From the NCBI GenBank assembly GCA_965554225.1, contig CBEVZC010000007.1, positions 1 to 47,964 on the forward strand: DNA of 47,964 nt. The letters run 5' to 3'. Position numbers and translations under genes: made by a program. This document shows, one piece after another, positions 1-8,813 of the stretch. Positions within the stretch are counted from its first letter, which is position 1. Every line of letters starts with the position of its first letter. The notes beneath the pieces are model-generated. The model made no database searches. It saw only the letters and a list, made by a program, of their open reading frames with translations, and was not told the DNA's origin. The DNA comes from BMS3ABIN04 sp965554225. GTDB taxonomy: Bacteria > Bacteroidota > Ignavibacteria > Ignavibacteriales > Melioribacteraceae.

Positions 1-2022
1 ATATAGATCATCAATTGCAACTTTTCCCTTTGCCAGTCCGAATTTTTCCAAAGCTTTTTTATTAAATTCATCAGCTCCTATTTCCCAAGCTGTTTCAAAA
101 TCGGTTAGTGATGTCACTTCCAAAGGTATCCACACTTGTTCTTTCCCATCTGCATTTTTTCTAATAAATATCTTTTTATCATTTGATGTTATCAATTGCG
201 CTTGATTTGGTTTTAACTCAGTATTAATTAATAAATTCACATGACCAATATCATTGTTACCATCCGGTTTATAATCCACAAATGCCGTTTGAATACCAAT
301 ACTTTCAAGCAGAGAACTAAAAGTTACGCTTAAATCATCGCAATCGCCGCCCTTTAATTCTATTGTTTCGCTGGGGAACTGCACATTATCATACGAGCCT
401 CGTCTATCGGCTACATATTGCATTTTACCGGCTAAATAATTAAATAAATATTTTATTCTGTAAAAATTTCTTAAGTATGGATTTTTCGTTTGTAACGAAT
501 CTCTATAATTCTGTAAAATCATTTTTGAAAAATTACTCGAAAAATTATAATCCCGTTCTACAAAATATTTTAAGTCTCTAACATTTCCGTCCCAACTGTG
601 AATATCATTAACTAAAATAGGTCTCTGAATTTTATCGTCCGGATCATTACTAGATGTTATTAAGTTAAAATTAACTTGCTCAATTTTTCTTCGCTGAACT
701 ACTAAATTATCATTTATATTTGTAAAAAAGGGTATATCAACAGTATCCTTGGCAGGAATAATAACTTCGGGTGATTGCACTTCTTCTTCATTTATTTCGG
801 ATATTCTGCTTGTGGGTTTTACTCTTATTCTTTTATCGCTCAAATTTATGACTTTTGCAATTGCAAACGGTTTTGTTAAATAATCGTCCGCCAAAGTAGG
901 ATAAATTTCGCGTAGAATTTTAATATCTAAAAATTTAACTGATTTTTCAGGGATAAAAGACAATGCTAAGTTAAAACTCAAATATGCTTGATCGCTAATA
1001 AAATAATTATTAGTTATGCTATGAATTCCGAACGTCCTGAATGTGCTTAAGGACTTTGGTTTATTTCTATTTGATAAATATTTTATTGCACTAAATGTTA
1101 CACTGAAAATACTATTGGAATAATTAATTGAAGGACTGAGAGCCGCAATAGCCGGTTCTTGAAACGCATCGCCCAAAACCGATAAGCCTACGGAAATATC
1201 TTTTCCAAACAGATTAAAACCTGTACTAACTCCGGCAATAAAAGAGTTACTCGTTTCATAATTCAATTTTAAATTTAGCTTCTCCATCGGGAAATAAGAT
1301 AGACCAAGAATTGCACCTTTTTTTGTTTTGATATTAAAGTGATTTGTTTTGATTTCAAAGTCGCTTTTGGCATCGTCCGAAAAGTTTTCTCCCAGAATAA
1401 ATAAATTCAAAGATGATAAACTAAGGCTCAAGTTATTCAGAGGTGAATATTCTATTCCAATATCACCTTTCCAAAAATTTTTCTGTACCGATTCAGTTTG
1501 TTTATTTATTACCAATCTATTAGTATCCGCTATAAATTCAGGAAATTCCTCACTGAAAATTTGCTGAAAATATCTGAATGTAAATCCGGCAGTAAGATTT
1601 TGAAGAACATTGTAAGAATACCCAAAACCATACTTTTCCTGATAATCTAATCTGGTAATATATGTTTGAAGCGAATCATCAACTTTGCTTTCACTCTTTT
1701 TAAAATCGAAATCTTTTATTATGCCGGGACTATATCTTGCATATATATAATGTTTTTTAAATCTTTTTGCCAACGAAGCTTGAAATAAATCGTTTGTGAT
1801 TCTGGATGTTAAATTTGAATTCAGGGATATTGAAAATTCCCAATCCTTTGTAGTATTAAAATTAACCGGATTACCTTCAAGCGTATTAATTCTAAACCCG
1901 GTTCCTCCGAAAGTGGGCATGTTTCCAAACAAATCAAAAGAGATCTGCGAATATGTAGAATTTTGCATAAACATAAGTAATACCAAAGTAAATAATAATA
2001 ATTTAGTTTTTTGGTATATCAA
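1..2022 (-). CDS. Secreted beta-rich protein with transglutaminase-like domain (3' end outside window)
   Basis: This is an open frame that runs off the left edge, with about 674 residues visible. A TTG at 2022, overlapping the end of the upstream lipoprotein gene, gives an N-terminus with a basic start and a leucine-rich core that reads as a signal peptide; the first ATG is at 1974 and would cut most of it off. Roughly residues 25-400 are alternating short beta-like segments rich in Ser, Asn and aromatics, as in an outer-membrane barrel. A short Ig-like linker follows. A transglutaminase/cysteine-protease-like core comes next: Cys561 in GGDCDDLS (codon 340-342), His594 in GHVNLL (codon 241-243), and Glu635 in WIPLEV where an Asp is usual. 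Substrate unknown. Fold assignment of the C-terminal part is fairly firm; the barrel assignment is inference. Confidence 0.75.
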   Translation of the reverse strand, partial: MIYQKTKLLLFTLVLLMFMQNSTYSQISFDLFGNMPTFGGTGFRINTLEGNPVNFNTTKDWEFSISLNSNLTSRITNDLFQASLAKRFKKHYIYARYSPGIIKDFDFKKSESKVDDSLQTYITRLDYQEKYGFGYSYNVLQNLTAGFTFRYFQQIFSEEFPEFIADTNRLVINKQTESVQKNFWKGDIGIEYSPLNNLSLSLSSLNLFILGENFSDDAKSDFEIKTNHFNIKTKKGAILGLSYFPMEKLNLKLNYETSNSFIAGVSTGFNLFGKDISVGLSVLGDAFQEPAIAALSPSINYSNSIFSVTFSAIKYLSNRNKPKSLSTFRTFGIHSITNNYFISDQAYLSFNLALSFIPEKSVKFLDIKILREIYPTLADDYLTKPFAIAKVINLSDKRIRVKPTSRISEINEEEVQSPEVIIPAKDTVDIPFFTNINDNLVVQRRKIEQVNFNLITSSNDPDDKIQRPILVNDIHSWDGNVRDLKYFVERDYNFSSNFSKMILQNYRDSLQTKNPYLRNFYRIKYLFNYLAGKMQYVADRRGSYDNVQFPSETIELKGGDCDDLSVTFSSLLESIGIQTAFVDYKPDGNNDIGHVNLLINTELKPNQAQLITSNDKKIFIRKNADGKEQVWIPLEVTSLTDFETAWEIGADEFNKKALEKFGLAKGKVAIDDLY

Positions 2023-2896
2023 TTCTAATATTGTGAATACTTTGAGAAGCAATATAAATATCACCCAATCTTATTGTGGATATGGAAAACTGAAATCTTC
2101 TTACAAGAGTAAAAATAATACCGTCATACTTTTCAAAAGGAATTTTTTGAAGCAATGAATTTCTTATTACAACCCGGTTGGTCTTAATTGATTTGACTCT
2201 AAGCAAAGGAATAATTTCTTTACGACCATTTAATAACCCGCCGATAATTAAAATTACTTCACCTTTTGGTGCTGAATTCCAACCAAGTTCTACTCTGAGA
2301 TCATTATTTTTACGCGATCCTGTAACTTTTATATTTGCTGTAATTTCAGGCGGAGTTTTAATTGTCTGTAAGAAGGGTTTAACACCGAAAAAGTCAAAGT
2401 GAAAATTTATACTTGAATTATAAGGGAATTTATCAGTAATAAGTATATGCTTTACACCAACCAAAGTATCTTTAACTTTACCATTATCGCGGTAAAATAA
2501 TCTTTTGGGAACCACTCTTGCCGAGTCCCCATTAAAAGTTACTTTTCCAAAAAGAAGAGTTTTAAAACCAATTGTTTCTCCAAAACTTGTTTTTATCGGC
2601 TGGTCTGTATTATAGAATATTGCTTCTGCATATCCTTTTGAAACGGTAATATTCTTATATGAATTTTTTATTCCACTAACGCTAATAACAGAACTCTTTA
2701 ATGGAATGGAATTAGTAATTCCAGTTGAATCATAACCCGTAAAAACTGCTGAGTTCGGTTCCGGTGTTATAACGTCAACATCATACTGTTCAGCAGAATT
2801 TCCATCGTCAACCAATTCAATCGGCATCTGATCTTCGCAAGATAAAACGAACAGTATAACTATTACAAAAAAACAATATTTTATTAATGATTTCAT
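2003..2896 (-). CDS. Hypothetical lipoprotein, 297 aa
   Basis: I do not recognise the family. The N-terminus is a clear lipoprotein signal: two lysines, a hydrophobic stretch and a VLSC lipobox with Cys20, followed by acidic residues. The mature part is about 277 residues, mostly predicted beta, with basic Arg/Lys-rich segments near the C-terminus. It directly precedes, and its end overlaps the probable start of, the transglutaminase-like secreted protein, so the two are probably co-transcribed and may work together at the outer membrane. The ATG at 2896 fits the signal peptide; no strong Shine-Dalgarno is visible. Function is not claimed. Confidence 0.8.
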   Translation of the reverse strand: MKSLIKYCFFVIVILFVLSCEDQMPIELVDDGNSAEQYDVDVITPEPNSAVFTGYDSTGITNSIPLKSSVISVSGIKNSYKNITVSKGYAEAIFYNTDQPIKTSFGETIGFKTLLFGKVTFNGDSARVVPKRLFYRDNGKVKDTLVGVKHILITDKFPYNSSINFHFDFFGVKPFLQTIKTPPEITANIKVTGSRKNNDLRVELGWNSAPKGEVILIIGGLLNGRKEIIPLLRVKSIKTNRVVIRNSLLQKIPFEKYDGIIFTLVRRFQFSISTIRLGDIYIASQSIHNIRIDIPKN

Positions 2897-3071
2897 TTTT
2901 ATTTTATATAATAAGACTGTGTAACGACATTTTCAAGATAAAAGCAAATATTTTGTACTTCCCAAATATCTATTGATTTATACTATCTTCCATAAACCAA
3001 TTATTCAAAAGATAAAAAACATTTTAAAAAACAATATTAAAAATATTTTAATTCAATTAGGCTAAAGAACA

Positions 3072-3111
3072 AAATCCAAAGTCCTGCTCGTTATCAGCAG
3101 GACTTCGGATT
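3072..3111 (-). terminator. Intrinsic terminator of the 3129-4088 lipoprotein gene
   Basis: On the minus strand AGTCCTGCT pairs with AGCAGGACT (3080-3088 with 3096-3104), extended by an AATCC/GGATT stem after a short internal loop. A U-rich tract (ATTTTGTTCTTT) follows at 3075-3063. It sits just after the stop codon of the lipoprotein gene at 3129. Confidence 0.8.
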
Positions 3112-3128
3112 AAAATTTTCTTACAATT

Positions 3129-4088
3129 TTACTTTACTATGTAAGGCATTCCCCATGAATTTGACTCAACAGGTGCTTGGTCGTCAAAAATAACCAATCT
3201 TGGAAATGCATTAACTATTGCATGTTTAATACCAGGAAATTGATTTACTCTCCATGTACCTTCGTAAACTCTATTATAAAACGTTCCATCAAATTCTTCG
3301 GAAACCATTTCAAATTTTCGTTTAGCTCTATGTAAACCATGAGTTTTGAATACACCGCCGTAAGTTAAAGTAACAAAATCTGGATCTTGATAAACACTGC
3401 TAACTTCAACTTGTACCTTAACAGGTTCGAACCTATCAAATATCGGCATTAAACGTCTAAACTTTTCACCTCTGGATAAATAGTAATCATTAGGAGAAGT
3501 AACATTTAATGTATCACCGTTAGGTAAAAATACCGTCATTGATTTTATACTAATATTATCCGTAAGAGTTCCGCCTTCCGGCAATGAAACCGCAACTATT
3601 TTCCAGCCGTTCATTAAACTGTTAAGACTATCTCTTTTCTTAAAAATAATGTTTCTGGTAACCGTAGTTGTAAAAGGTTTTTGTATTAAAGTTAAACTTG
3701 TATCAAAAGGATTTGCAGAAGCGGAATCGTAAGCGGCAATTATATATAGCATTCCTTCAAAAGTTGTTTTTAATGTTCCGAATGCAGAATCGCCTTCAAC
3801 AGTTGCGTTGAATTCACGATTAATTCTTCTCATTCTTTGACCAACTTTAACAGGAAAAATTTCTGCTGAAACTTTACCGAATATGAACTGCATTGCTTGG
3901 TCTTCATTATAGTTTGGCTCAAACGATTGAATAACCTCATCCGAATCAACTACTTTCTGTAAGGCTTCTTTATCATTAGTTGGAGTGTTTGGTTGAACAA
4001 TTGAGTTTTCTTGATTACAACCAATTAGTAAAAATATCATCAAGAATAATGATATCAGCATTGTTGATATTGATTTTAAGTTTTTCAT
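3129..4088 (-). CDS. Hypothetical lipoprotein, 319 aa
   Basis: The protein has a long hydrophobic signal and a lipobox LIGC with Cys24, followed by NQENS, so it should be lipid-anchored. The mature domain (about 295 residues) has no motif I recognise. It contains Arg-rich segments (around RMRRINRE) and many aromatic beta-type stretches. The start ATG at 4088 is supported by a strong GGAGG Shine-Dalgarno 4-8 bases upstream, stronger than for most genes here. It lies 177 bases downstream of a CHASE2-AAA+ regulator on the same strand and has its own terminator. A TGGCACG half-site upstream (4148-4154) raises the possibility of sigma54 control, but the -12 half is poor. Confidence 0.8.
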   Translation of the reverse strand: MKNLKSISTMLISLFLMIFLLIGCNQENSIVQPNTPTNDKEALQKVVDSDEVIQSFEPNYNEDQAMQFIFGKVSAEIFPVKVGQRMRRINREFNATVEGDSAFGTLKTTFEGMLYIIAAYDSASANPFDTSLTLIQKPFTTTVTRNIIFKKRDSLNSLMNGWKIVAVSLPEGGTLTDNISIKSMTVFLPNGDTLNVTSPNDYYLSRGEKFRRLMPIFDRFEPVKVQVEVSSVYQDPDFVTLTYGGVFKTHGLHRAKRKFEMVSEEFDGTFYNRVYEGTWRVNQFPGIKHAIVNAFPRLVIFDDQAPVESNSWGMPYIVK

Positions 4089-4147
4089 TTTAACCTCCGT
4101 ATGTGATTATTTGATTGATGTCGTTGTGCTCAAACCTTTTCACTTTC

Positions 4148-4163
4148 CGTGCCAAAACCTTGC
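4148..4163 (-). promoter_or_regulatory. Possible degenerate sigma54 promoter half-site
   Basis: Read on the minus strand, TTGGCACG matches the sigma54 -24 element (YTGGCACG) exactly, about 60 bases upstream of the lipoprotein start at 4088 and just downstream of a gene for a sigma54-activator-type AAA+ protein. The expected -12 TTGCW is GTGAA at the right spacing, so the invariant GC is missing. Weak evidence. Confidence 0.2.
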
Positions 4164-4265
4164 CGAAACGTTAATTCATTGCAAAGCAATAACTTACGCT
4201 ATTCGCAGAATTTTATAAATTTGCCTGAAGTGAGATTATTATTGCCTGATAAAATTGGTCTCAGG

Positions 4266-6707
4266 CTAATTTTCGATCATTTTCTGAATTACTTTATCGA
4301 GGTAGATGTGATATTTTTGCGGAAGGTTTTTATACTTCGATGTAAACGCTTCTTTAATTTCTTCTAAAGAATTTGAATTGAGTTTGCTAAGGTCCTTCTC
4401 AATATTTTTTAAATAAGTAAGAGCTTTGGAATTAACTTTTTCTATAATTGAACTATCATCGGTTGCTGCAATTTTTTTAACCGCACTATCAATACTAAAT
4501 TGGCTTTCGCAGTAATACATAAAGAAAATACCTCTAAAATTCTCCGAAATTACAGTTCTATTTAAGTCGCCCAATTCACGAGCCGTTTCATTTATGGAAG
4601 AATGGGAAAACTCTTTTTCACGCAAGGATTCTAATATAAGGTTCTCTAAATTCGATTTGTCTTGTTTAGCCAATTCTTCGGGTAAATCGCGAAGTTTTAC
4701 TATTTCTCTATCTTCTGCTCTTGCAAAAATTGCCGCACGTTTAATTACCGATTCAAGTTCCCGTACATTTCCCTTCCATCTATATTCGGTCAGCTGATTC
4801 ATTACAGCTTTTGATATAACCAGATTAGGTGCTTCCCTTTTTAAGAAATAATTAACTAAAACTTCTACATCTTCTTTTCTTTCTCGTAACGGAGGTAATG
4901 TAATATTAATAACATTTAATCTATAATATAAGTCCTCTCTAAATTTTTTCTCTCTTACTAAATTAGCAAGATTTTTATTTGTTGCGGCTACAACTCTTAC
5001 ATCGGCATGTTTTGTTTCTGAAGAGCCAACCATTTGAAAATCGCCTGTTTGTAGAACACGAAGTAATTTAACTTGGAAATTTTCAGATGTTTCACCAATT
5101 TCATCTAAAAAGATTGTTCCTTTATCAGCAGCTTCAAATCTACCTGTCTTATCTTTAACAGCATCTGTAAATGCTCCTTTAACGTGTCCGAAAAGTTCGC
5201 TTTCAAGAAGAGTATCGCTCAGCGCCGCACAATTTACAACCACAAAATTATTATCTTTTCTCGGACTTAATTTATGAATTGCCTGCGCAACCAATTCTTT
5301 TCCGCTACCGCTTTCACCTAAAACTAAAATTGTTGCATTTTCCGGTGCAACTTTTTTAATTAAATTAACAACGGATGCCATTTTTTTACTTCTGTAAATT
5401 ATTCCTTCAAAATTTTTCATCAATTTTTCATCATCGTCAATATCAACTGCTATTTGATCCTGTTCTTCTCTTCTCAAATTGACAATTTCTTTATTTAAGT
5501 TTTCAATCTGAAGCTTAAGCGAATAAGATTCACATTGTGCCGCACTATTTAGTTTATTTTCAAGTTGAACTAATTCGTTCTCTTTTTCCCTTAAATTACT
5601 TCTGAGTACTTCCGCTTCAGAAATTGTTTTCGACAAAAGAGATTTTCTTTCCGTAAACTCAATTGATATATCAACTATCGCCAGCAAGAAAAGGGGGAAT
5701 AAAAAAGCCATATAGTCAAGTTCCAAATCAGCAAAAATAAAAAGACCGAAAGCCATAATTAAAAAAGCAACGGCAAAATGGAAATAATAACTTTTCTTGC
5801 TGATCGTTAAAAATGGTACTATTAAAAGAATAATAAAAAATAATAAAGTTGAAATAGTCTTATACTTGATATTTACGTATTTGCCCGATAAAATATTATC
5901 TAAAGCTAAAGCATGCAATCCAATTCCCGGAAGTTCATCATCAAATACTGTGGAAAAAGAAGTTGCAATAAGAGGATCACTTACACCAATTATTACAGTT
6001 TTATTTTTAAGCAATTTCAGTTTCGGGTTATGGTTGTTAACCATTGAAAAAAACTCTAATAAAGAGTACTTTTTGAACGATTTCCACGAAGAATAAAAGT
6101 TAACTTTAATCGATTGTTCCTTCCATCCGGTTAACCCCGCAAGTGCGAGAGAAAATGCTTTCTCGGAATTTTTTCCGGCAATAACCACAGTAGGAATATA
6201 GATACCGTCCCTGCTTAGAAAATTTAAATGCCCGGTTTCCAAATCTGCCATTTCCTTTTTAGGAACCGGATATACAATAGAATCCGCAATAAATTTTCCA
6301 TCTACAGATCTAACATTGTTTAAAATTGAAGAAAGTACAACGTCCTTTGCTTTTTTAATTTCATTTACTAAAACATTGTTATAAATATTCTGCTGTGAAT
6401 AATTATCAGTTAAAAAAACTTCAAGACCTATTTCCTTTACTTTATAATTACTAAGCTCATCAATTAACAATGCATATAAACTCCTTTTTAAAGGCCAACT
6501 GCCCAAACTTTCAATATCACGCGGAGAGATATGAATTAAAACAATATTGGAATCCAGAGCTTGTTCACCATGAATTAAATTCGCAAAGTTTGCTAGAGAG
6601 TTATCTAATTTGTAGGAATAATTTTTAAAAAATAATAAAACAATAATTGCTAAAATTACTGCTGCAACTTTAATATATTTTTTATTGCTTATTATTTTTT
6701 CTAACAT
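4266..6707 (-). CDS. Membrane-bound CHASE2 / sigma54-activator-type AAA+ regulator, 813 aa
   Basis: This is a one-component sensor-regulator. Residues 12-30 are a membrane segment. Residues about 50-275 are an extracytoplasmic CHASE2 sensor domain, typical in the stretch IVLIHISPRDIESLGSWPLK. Three membrane helices follow (about 283-350), then a coiled coil (about 355-415). The sigma54-interaction AAA+ module spans about 430-665, with Walker A GESGSGKE (Lys470), Walker B FLDEIGE and RWKGNVRELE. The sigma54-contacting loop reads GAFTDA (511-516) instead of GAFTGA. The C-terminus (about 690-813) carries a short HTH-like stretch (INETARELGDLNRT) and then a helical extension unlike a plain Fis-type HTH. 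Signal and targets are unknown; neighbouring lipoprotein genes are the obvious candidates. Confidence 0.9.
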   Translation of the reverse strand: MLEKIISNKKYIKVAAVILAIIVLLFFKNYSYKLDNSLANFANLIHGEQALDSNIVLIHISPRDIESLGSWPLKRSLYALLIDELSNYKVKEIGLEVFLTDNYSQQNIYNNVLVNEIKKAKDVVLSSILNNVRSVDGKFIADSIVYPVPKKEMADLETGHLNFLSRDGIYIPTVVIAGKNSEKAFSLALAGLTGWKEQSIKVNFYSSWKSFKKYSLLEFFSMVNNHNPKLKLLKNKTVIIGVSDPLIATSFSTVFDDELPGIGLHALALDNILSGKYVNIKYKTISTLLFFIILLIVPFLTISKKSYYFHFAVAFLIMAFGLFIFADLELDYMAFLFPLFLLAIVDISIEFTERKSLLSKTISEAEVLRSNLREKENELVQLENKLNSAAQCESYSLKLQIENLNKEIVNLRREEQDQIAVDIDDDEKLMKNFEGIIYRSKKMASVVNLIKKVAPENATILVLGESGSGKELVAQAIHKLSPRKDNNFVVVNCAALSDTLLESELFGHVKGAFTDAVKDKTGRFEAADKGTIFLDEIGETSENFQVKLLRVLQTGDFQMVGSSETKHADVRVVAATNKNLANLVREKKFREDLYYRLNVINITLPPLRERKEDVEVLVNYFLKREAPNLVISKAVMNQLTEYRWKGNVRELESVIKRAAIFARAEDREIVKLRDLPEELAKQDKSNLENLILESLREKEFSHSSINETARELGDLNRTVISENFRGIFFMYYCESQFSIDSAVKKIAATDDSSIIEKVNSKALTYLKNIEKDLSKLNSNSLEEIKEAFTSKYKNLPQKYHIYLDKVIQKMIEN

Positions 6708-6793
6708 AAAATTTACAACAAAGAAATAAAACTTTTATTAAACGAATTTACTAAAATTTTTTAATTAAAAATTAACATAAATTGGAGGGCAGT

Positions 6794-7585
6794 ATGAAAA
6801 CTGAAATAAATGGTCTTTCCGTATTTCTTGCCGGTGATAATAAAAACCAAGCAATAATTTTTATCCACGGTTTCCCATACGATCACACAATGTGGGATGC
6901 ACAAGTAAAAGCTTTAAGTGACAAATATTTTTGTGTCACATACGATATAAGGGGATTAGGCGAAAGTTACGTTGGAGACGGGCAATACACAATGGAAGCA
7001 TTTGTCTGGGATTTATATTCCATCATAGATAAGTTAAACTTAGAACAGCCTGTTATTTGCGGACTTTCGATGGGTGGTTATATTTCTCTTAGAGCAGTGG
7101 AAAAAGAACAGAAGAAATTTAGCGCTTTAATCCTTCTTGATACTCGTTCGGAATCCGATGACAATGCGGGAAAATTAAAAAGAGCAAATGCAATCAATAA
7201 AATTAACGTTGACGGATTAGATGCTTATGTTGAAAGTTTCGTTCCTCTATGTTTCAGCAAAAAAACTATTGAAAAAAATAGCGGGATGTTTACTTCCATT
7301 CTATCAAAATGCAAATCGAATAATCCGCTTGGAGTAAAGGGCTGCCAAATTGCTATGCTAAGCAGAACCGATACAACTTTGTCATTAAAGAAAATAAAAA
7401 TTCCTACTTTAGTATTGGTCGGCAGATACGATGCACTAACACCTCCTGAAGTTATGAAGAAATTAGCAAAGAAGATTAAAACTTCTAAGTTTAATATCGT
7501 TCCCAAATCCGGTCACATGACGCCTTTGGAAAACCCTGAATACGTAAACAAGAAAATTCGAACTTTTTTGGAAAAGAAACTATAG
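6794..7585 (+). CDS. Alpha/beta hydrolase, 263 aa
   Basis: This is an alpha/beta-hydrolase fold enzyme, probably cytoplasmic, as there is no signal peptide. Visible are the oxyanion motif HGFPYDHTMW, the nucleophile elbow GLSMGG with Ser92, an acid Asp213 in GRYDALTPP and the general base His241 in SGHMTPLE, so the triad is complete. The open frame could extend to a TTG at 6782, but a GGAGGG Shine-Dalgarno lies inside that extension, 5 bases before the ATG at 6794, so 6794 is the start. It resembles the esterase / 3-oxoadipate enol-lactonase / haloperoxidase-like group; the substrate cannot be told. It is a single gene, convergent with the next. Confidence 0.9.
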   Translation: MKTEINGLSVFLAGDNKNQAIIFIHGFPYDHTMWDAQVKALSDKYFCVTYDIRGLGESYVGDGQYTMEAFVWDLYSIIDKLNLEQPVICGLSMGGYISLRAVEKEQKKFSALILLDTRSESDDNAGKLKRANAINKINVDGLDAYVESFVPLCFSKKTIEKNSGMFTSILSKCKSNNPLGVKGCQIAMLSRTDTTLSLKKIKIPTLVLVGRYDALTPPEVMKKLAKKIKTSKFNIVPKSGHMTPLENPEYVNKKIRTFLEKKL

Positions 7586-7618
7586 CCTATTCTCTAGCAG
7601 AAAAGAATGTTTGTTTGA

Positions 7619-8305
7619 TCAAATAAATGAGGATAACATTTCTAAATATTTATTTATATACTCATCCAGCTTTCTTCTTTTATATTGCATAATATAGCGT
7701 GGGTGATCAAGGACTTTTATCTCATTGAAAATATTTAGTTCGTTATTTATTTGCTCAAGATACTTTGCATTTTTTTTACCGAATGAGACAGCAAATTTTC
7801 TATCTGCACCAAGTTGAGCTTGTACTTTAACAGATTCGGTTACTAAGGGTTTCATAAAAGACAATAATTCGGAATCATCATAGTAATTATAATTTTTGGA
7901 ATTTTTTATTATTGCCAACGGATAAAGCGCCGAGAGAAAGAAATGCGAATAGAACTTTTTTACTCCTCCAAACTTGTTTATTACTTTATAAACAAATTCG
8001 CTTGAAAGTTCTTTACGGTTTCCTAAATCGTTATTGATCCGGCATTGATCTCTTAAAGCGACAGGGTCCGTAAAAGAAATTCCCGTAATTCCTCCGCCAA
8101 ATCTTCCCGGATTTATTCCAAAAATGAAAATCCTTTTTTTTGTGTCGTTAAAATACTTTTGATAAAATTGCTTTACAATTTTTTGCGTTTCTTTTTCGGA
8201 ATAAGGATTCATAAAACTAATATCTGCAGGATGCTCTTTTGGTAAAGATAGGTCAAGAAAATACTTTATTGCCTTTGAGGCAAATGAATGAGGCATAAAA
8301 TCCAT
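7619..8305 (-). CDS. SMUG2-like uracil-DNA glycosylase (DUF4918-type), 228 aa
   Basis: The protein resembles the SMUG2/DUF4918 branch of the uracil-DNA glycosylase superfamily, which starts base-excision repair by removing uracil or related damaged bases. Motif 1 is GINPGRFGGGITG (residues 63-75), matching the SMUG-type NPG loop with Asn65 as the likely catalytic residue. Motif 2 is HPRYIM, beginning at His201, the DNA-intercalation loop. Length fits the family. It follows a Nudix hydrolase gene on the same strand by 6 bases, so the two probably form a small repair/sanitation operon. The start could be Met1 or Met4. Confidence 0.8.
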   Translation of the reverse strand: MDFMPHSFASKAIKYFLDLSLPKEHPADISFMNPYSEKETQKIVKQFYQKYFNDTKKRIFIFGINPGRFGGGITGISFTDPVALRDQCRINNDLGNRKELSSEFVYKVINKFGGVKKFYSHFFLSALYPLAIIKNSKNYNYYDDSELLSFMKPLVTESVKVQAQLGADRKFAVSFGKKNAKYLEQINNELNIFNEIKVLDHPRYIMQYKRRKLDEYINKYLEMLSSFI

Positions 8306-8311
8306 TAAACT

Positions 8312-8770
8312 TTAATAAAATTCCACTGTGTAATCTAAAAATTTTCCATTTTCATAATTGAACTTCGCACTAAAAAACTTTTCCTGAAATAACCACGGGA
8401 TAAATATTTGATCTCCGTCCCATAAGTTCAATTCTTTCAATTTATTATTCGGAATCCATTCAAGCTGACCTTCCGGAGAGTCAATCAGTTCGCTTTCAAA
8501 TTTATCAATAACAAATGCAAAAACATACCAATCTTCTTTACCGTCAAACATTGGGAAAGTTATAAATCCCTTCATTTTTATATTTTTAACTATTAATCCT
8601 GACTCTTCCTCAATTTCGCGAACAGCACATTCTTCAGGTGATTCTCCCGGTTCAAATTTACCGCCGAGACCGTTCCACTTACCCTCGTGGTAATCGTTTT
8701 CCTTTTTATTGCGGTAGAGCATTAATGTCTTACCATCTTTTTGAATGTAACAAAGAGTAGCTAATTTCAT
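8312..8770 (-). CDS. Nudix hydrolase (MutT-like), 152 aa
   Basis: The complete Nudix box is present: G37 x5 E43 x7 R51-E52-I x E-E x G58, the divalent-metal and pyrophosphate site. Family members hydrolyse nucleoside diphosphates linked to another group. The MTH1/8-oxo-dGTPase-like arrangement (LCYIQKDGKTLMLYRNKK at the N-terminus, WNGLGGKFEPGE before the box) suggests an oxidised-nucleotide pool cleaner. The ATG at 8770 gives an N-terminus typical of the family. It lies immediately upstream of the uracil-DNA glycosylase-like gene. Exact substrate is inference. Confidence 0.88.
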   Translation of the reverse strand: MKLATLCYIQKDGKTLMLYRNKKENDYHEGKWNGLGGKFEPGESPEECAVREIEEESGLIVKNIKMKGFITFPMFDGKEDWYVFAFVIDKFESELIDSPEGQLEWIPNNKLKELNLWDGDQIFIPWLFQEKFFSAKFNYENGKFLDYTVEFY

Positions 8771-8813
8771 GATAGTTCAAAGTCCAAAATTAAAAATAGA
8801 TTTTAATTTTAAT

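Noticed and set aside
2178..2402. Plus-strand open frames opposite the lipoprotein gene (also 1349-1567 and 1796-2158)
   Set aside because: Each lies antisense to a convincing signal-peptide-bearing gene and shows no motif of its own.
4149..4367. Plus-strand 72-residue open frame in the regulator/lipoprotein gap
   Set aside because: It overlaps the end of the AAA+ regulator gene, has no Shine-Dalgarno and reads as an ordinary antisense shadow.
7586..7618. Possible bidirectional terminator between the hydrolase and SMUG2-like genes
   Set aside because: ATTCT/AGAAT is a five-pair AT-rich stem without a clear U-tract.
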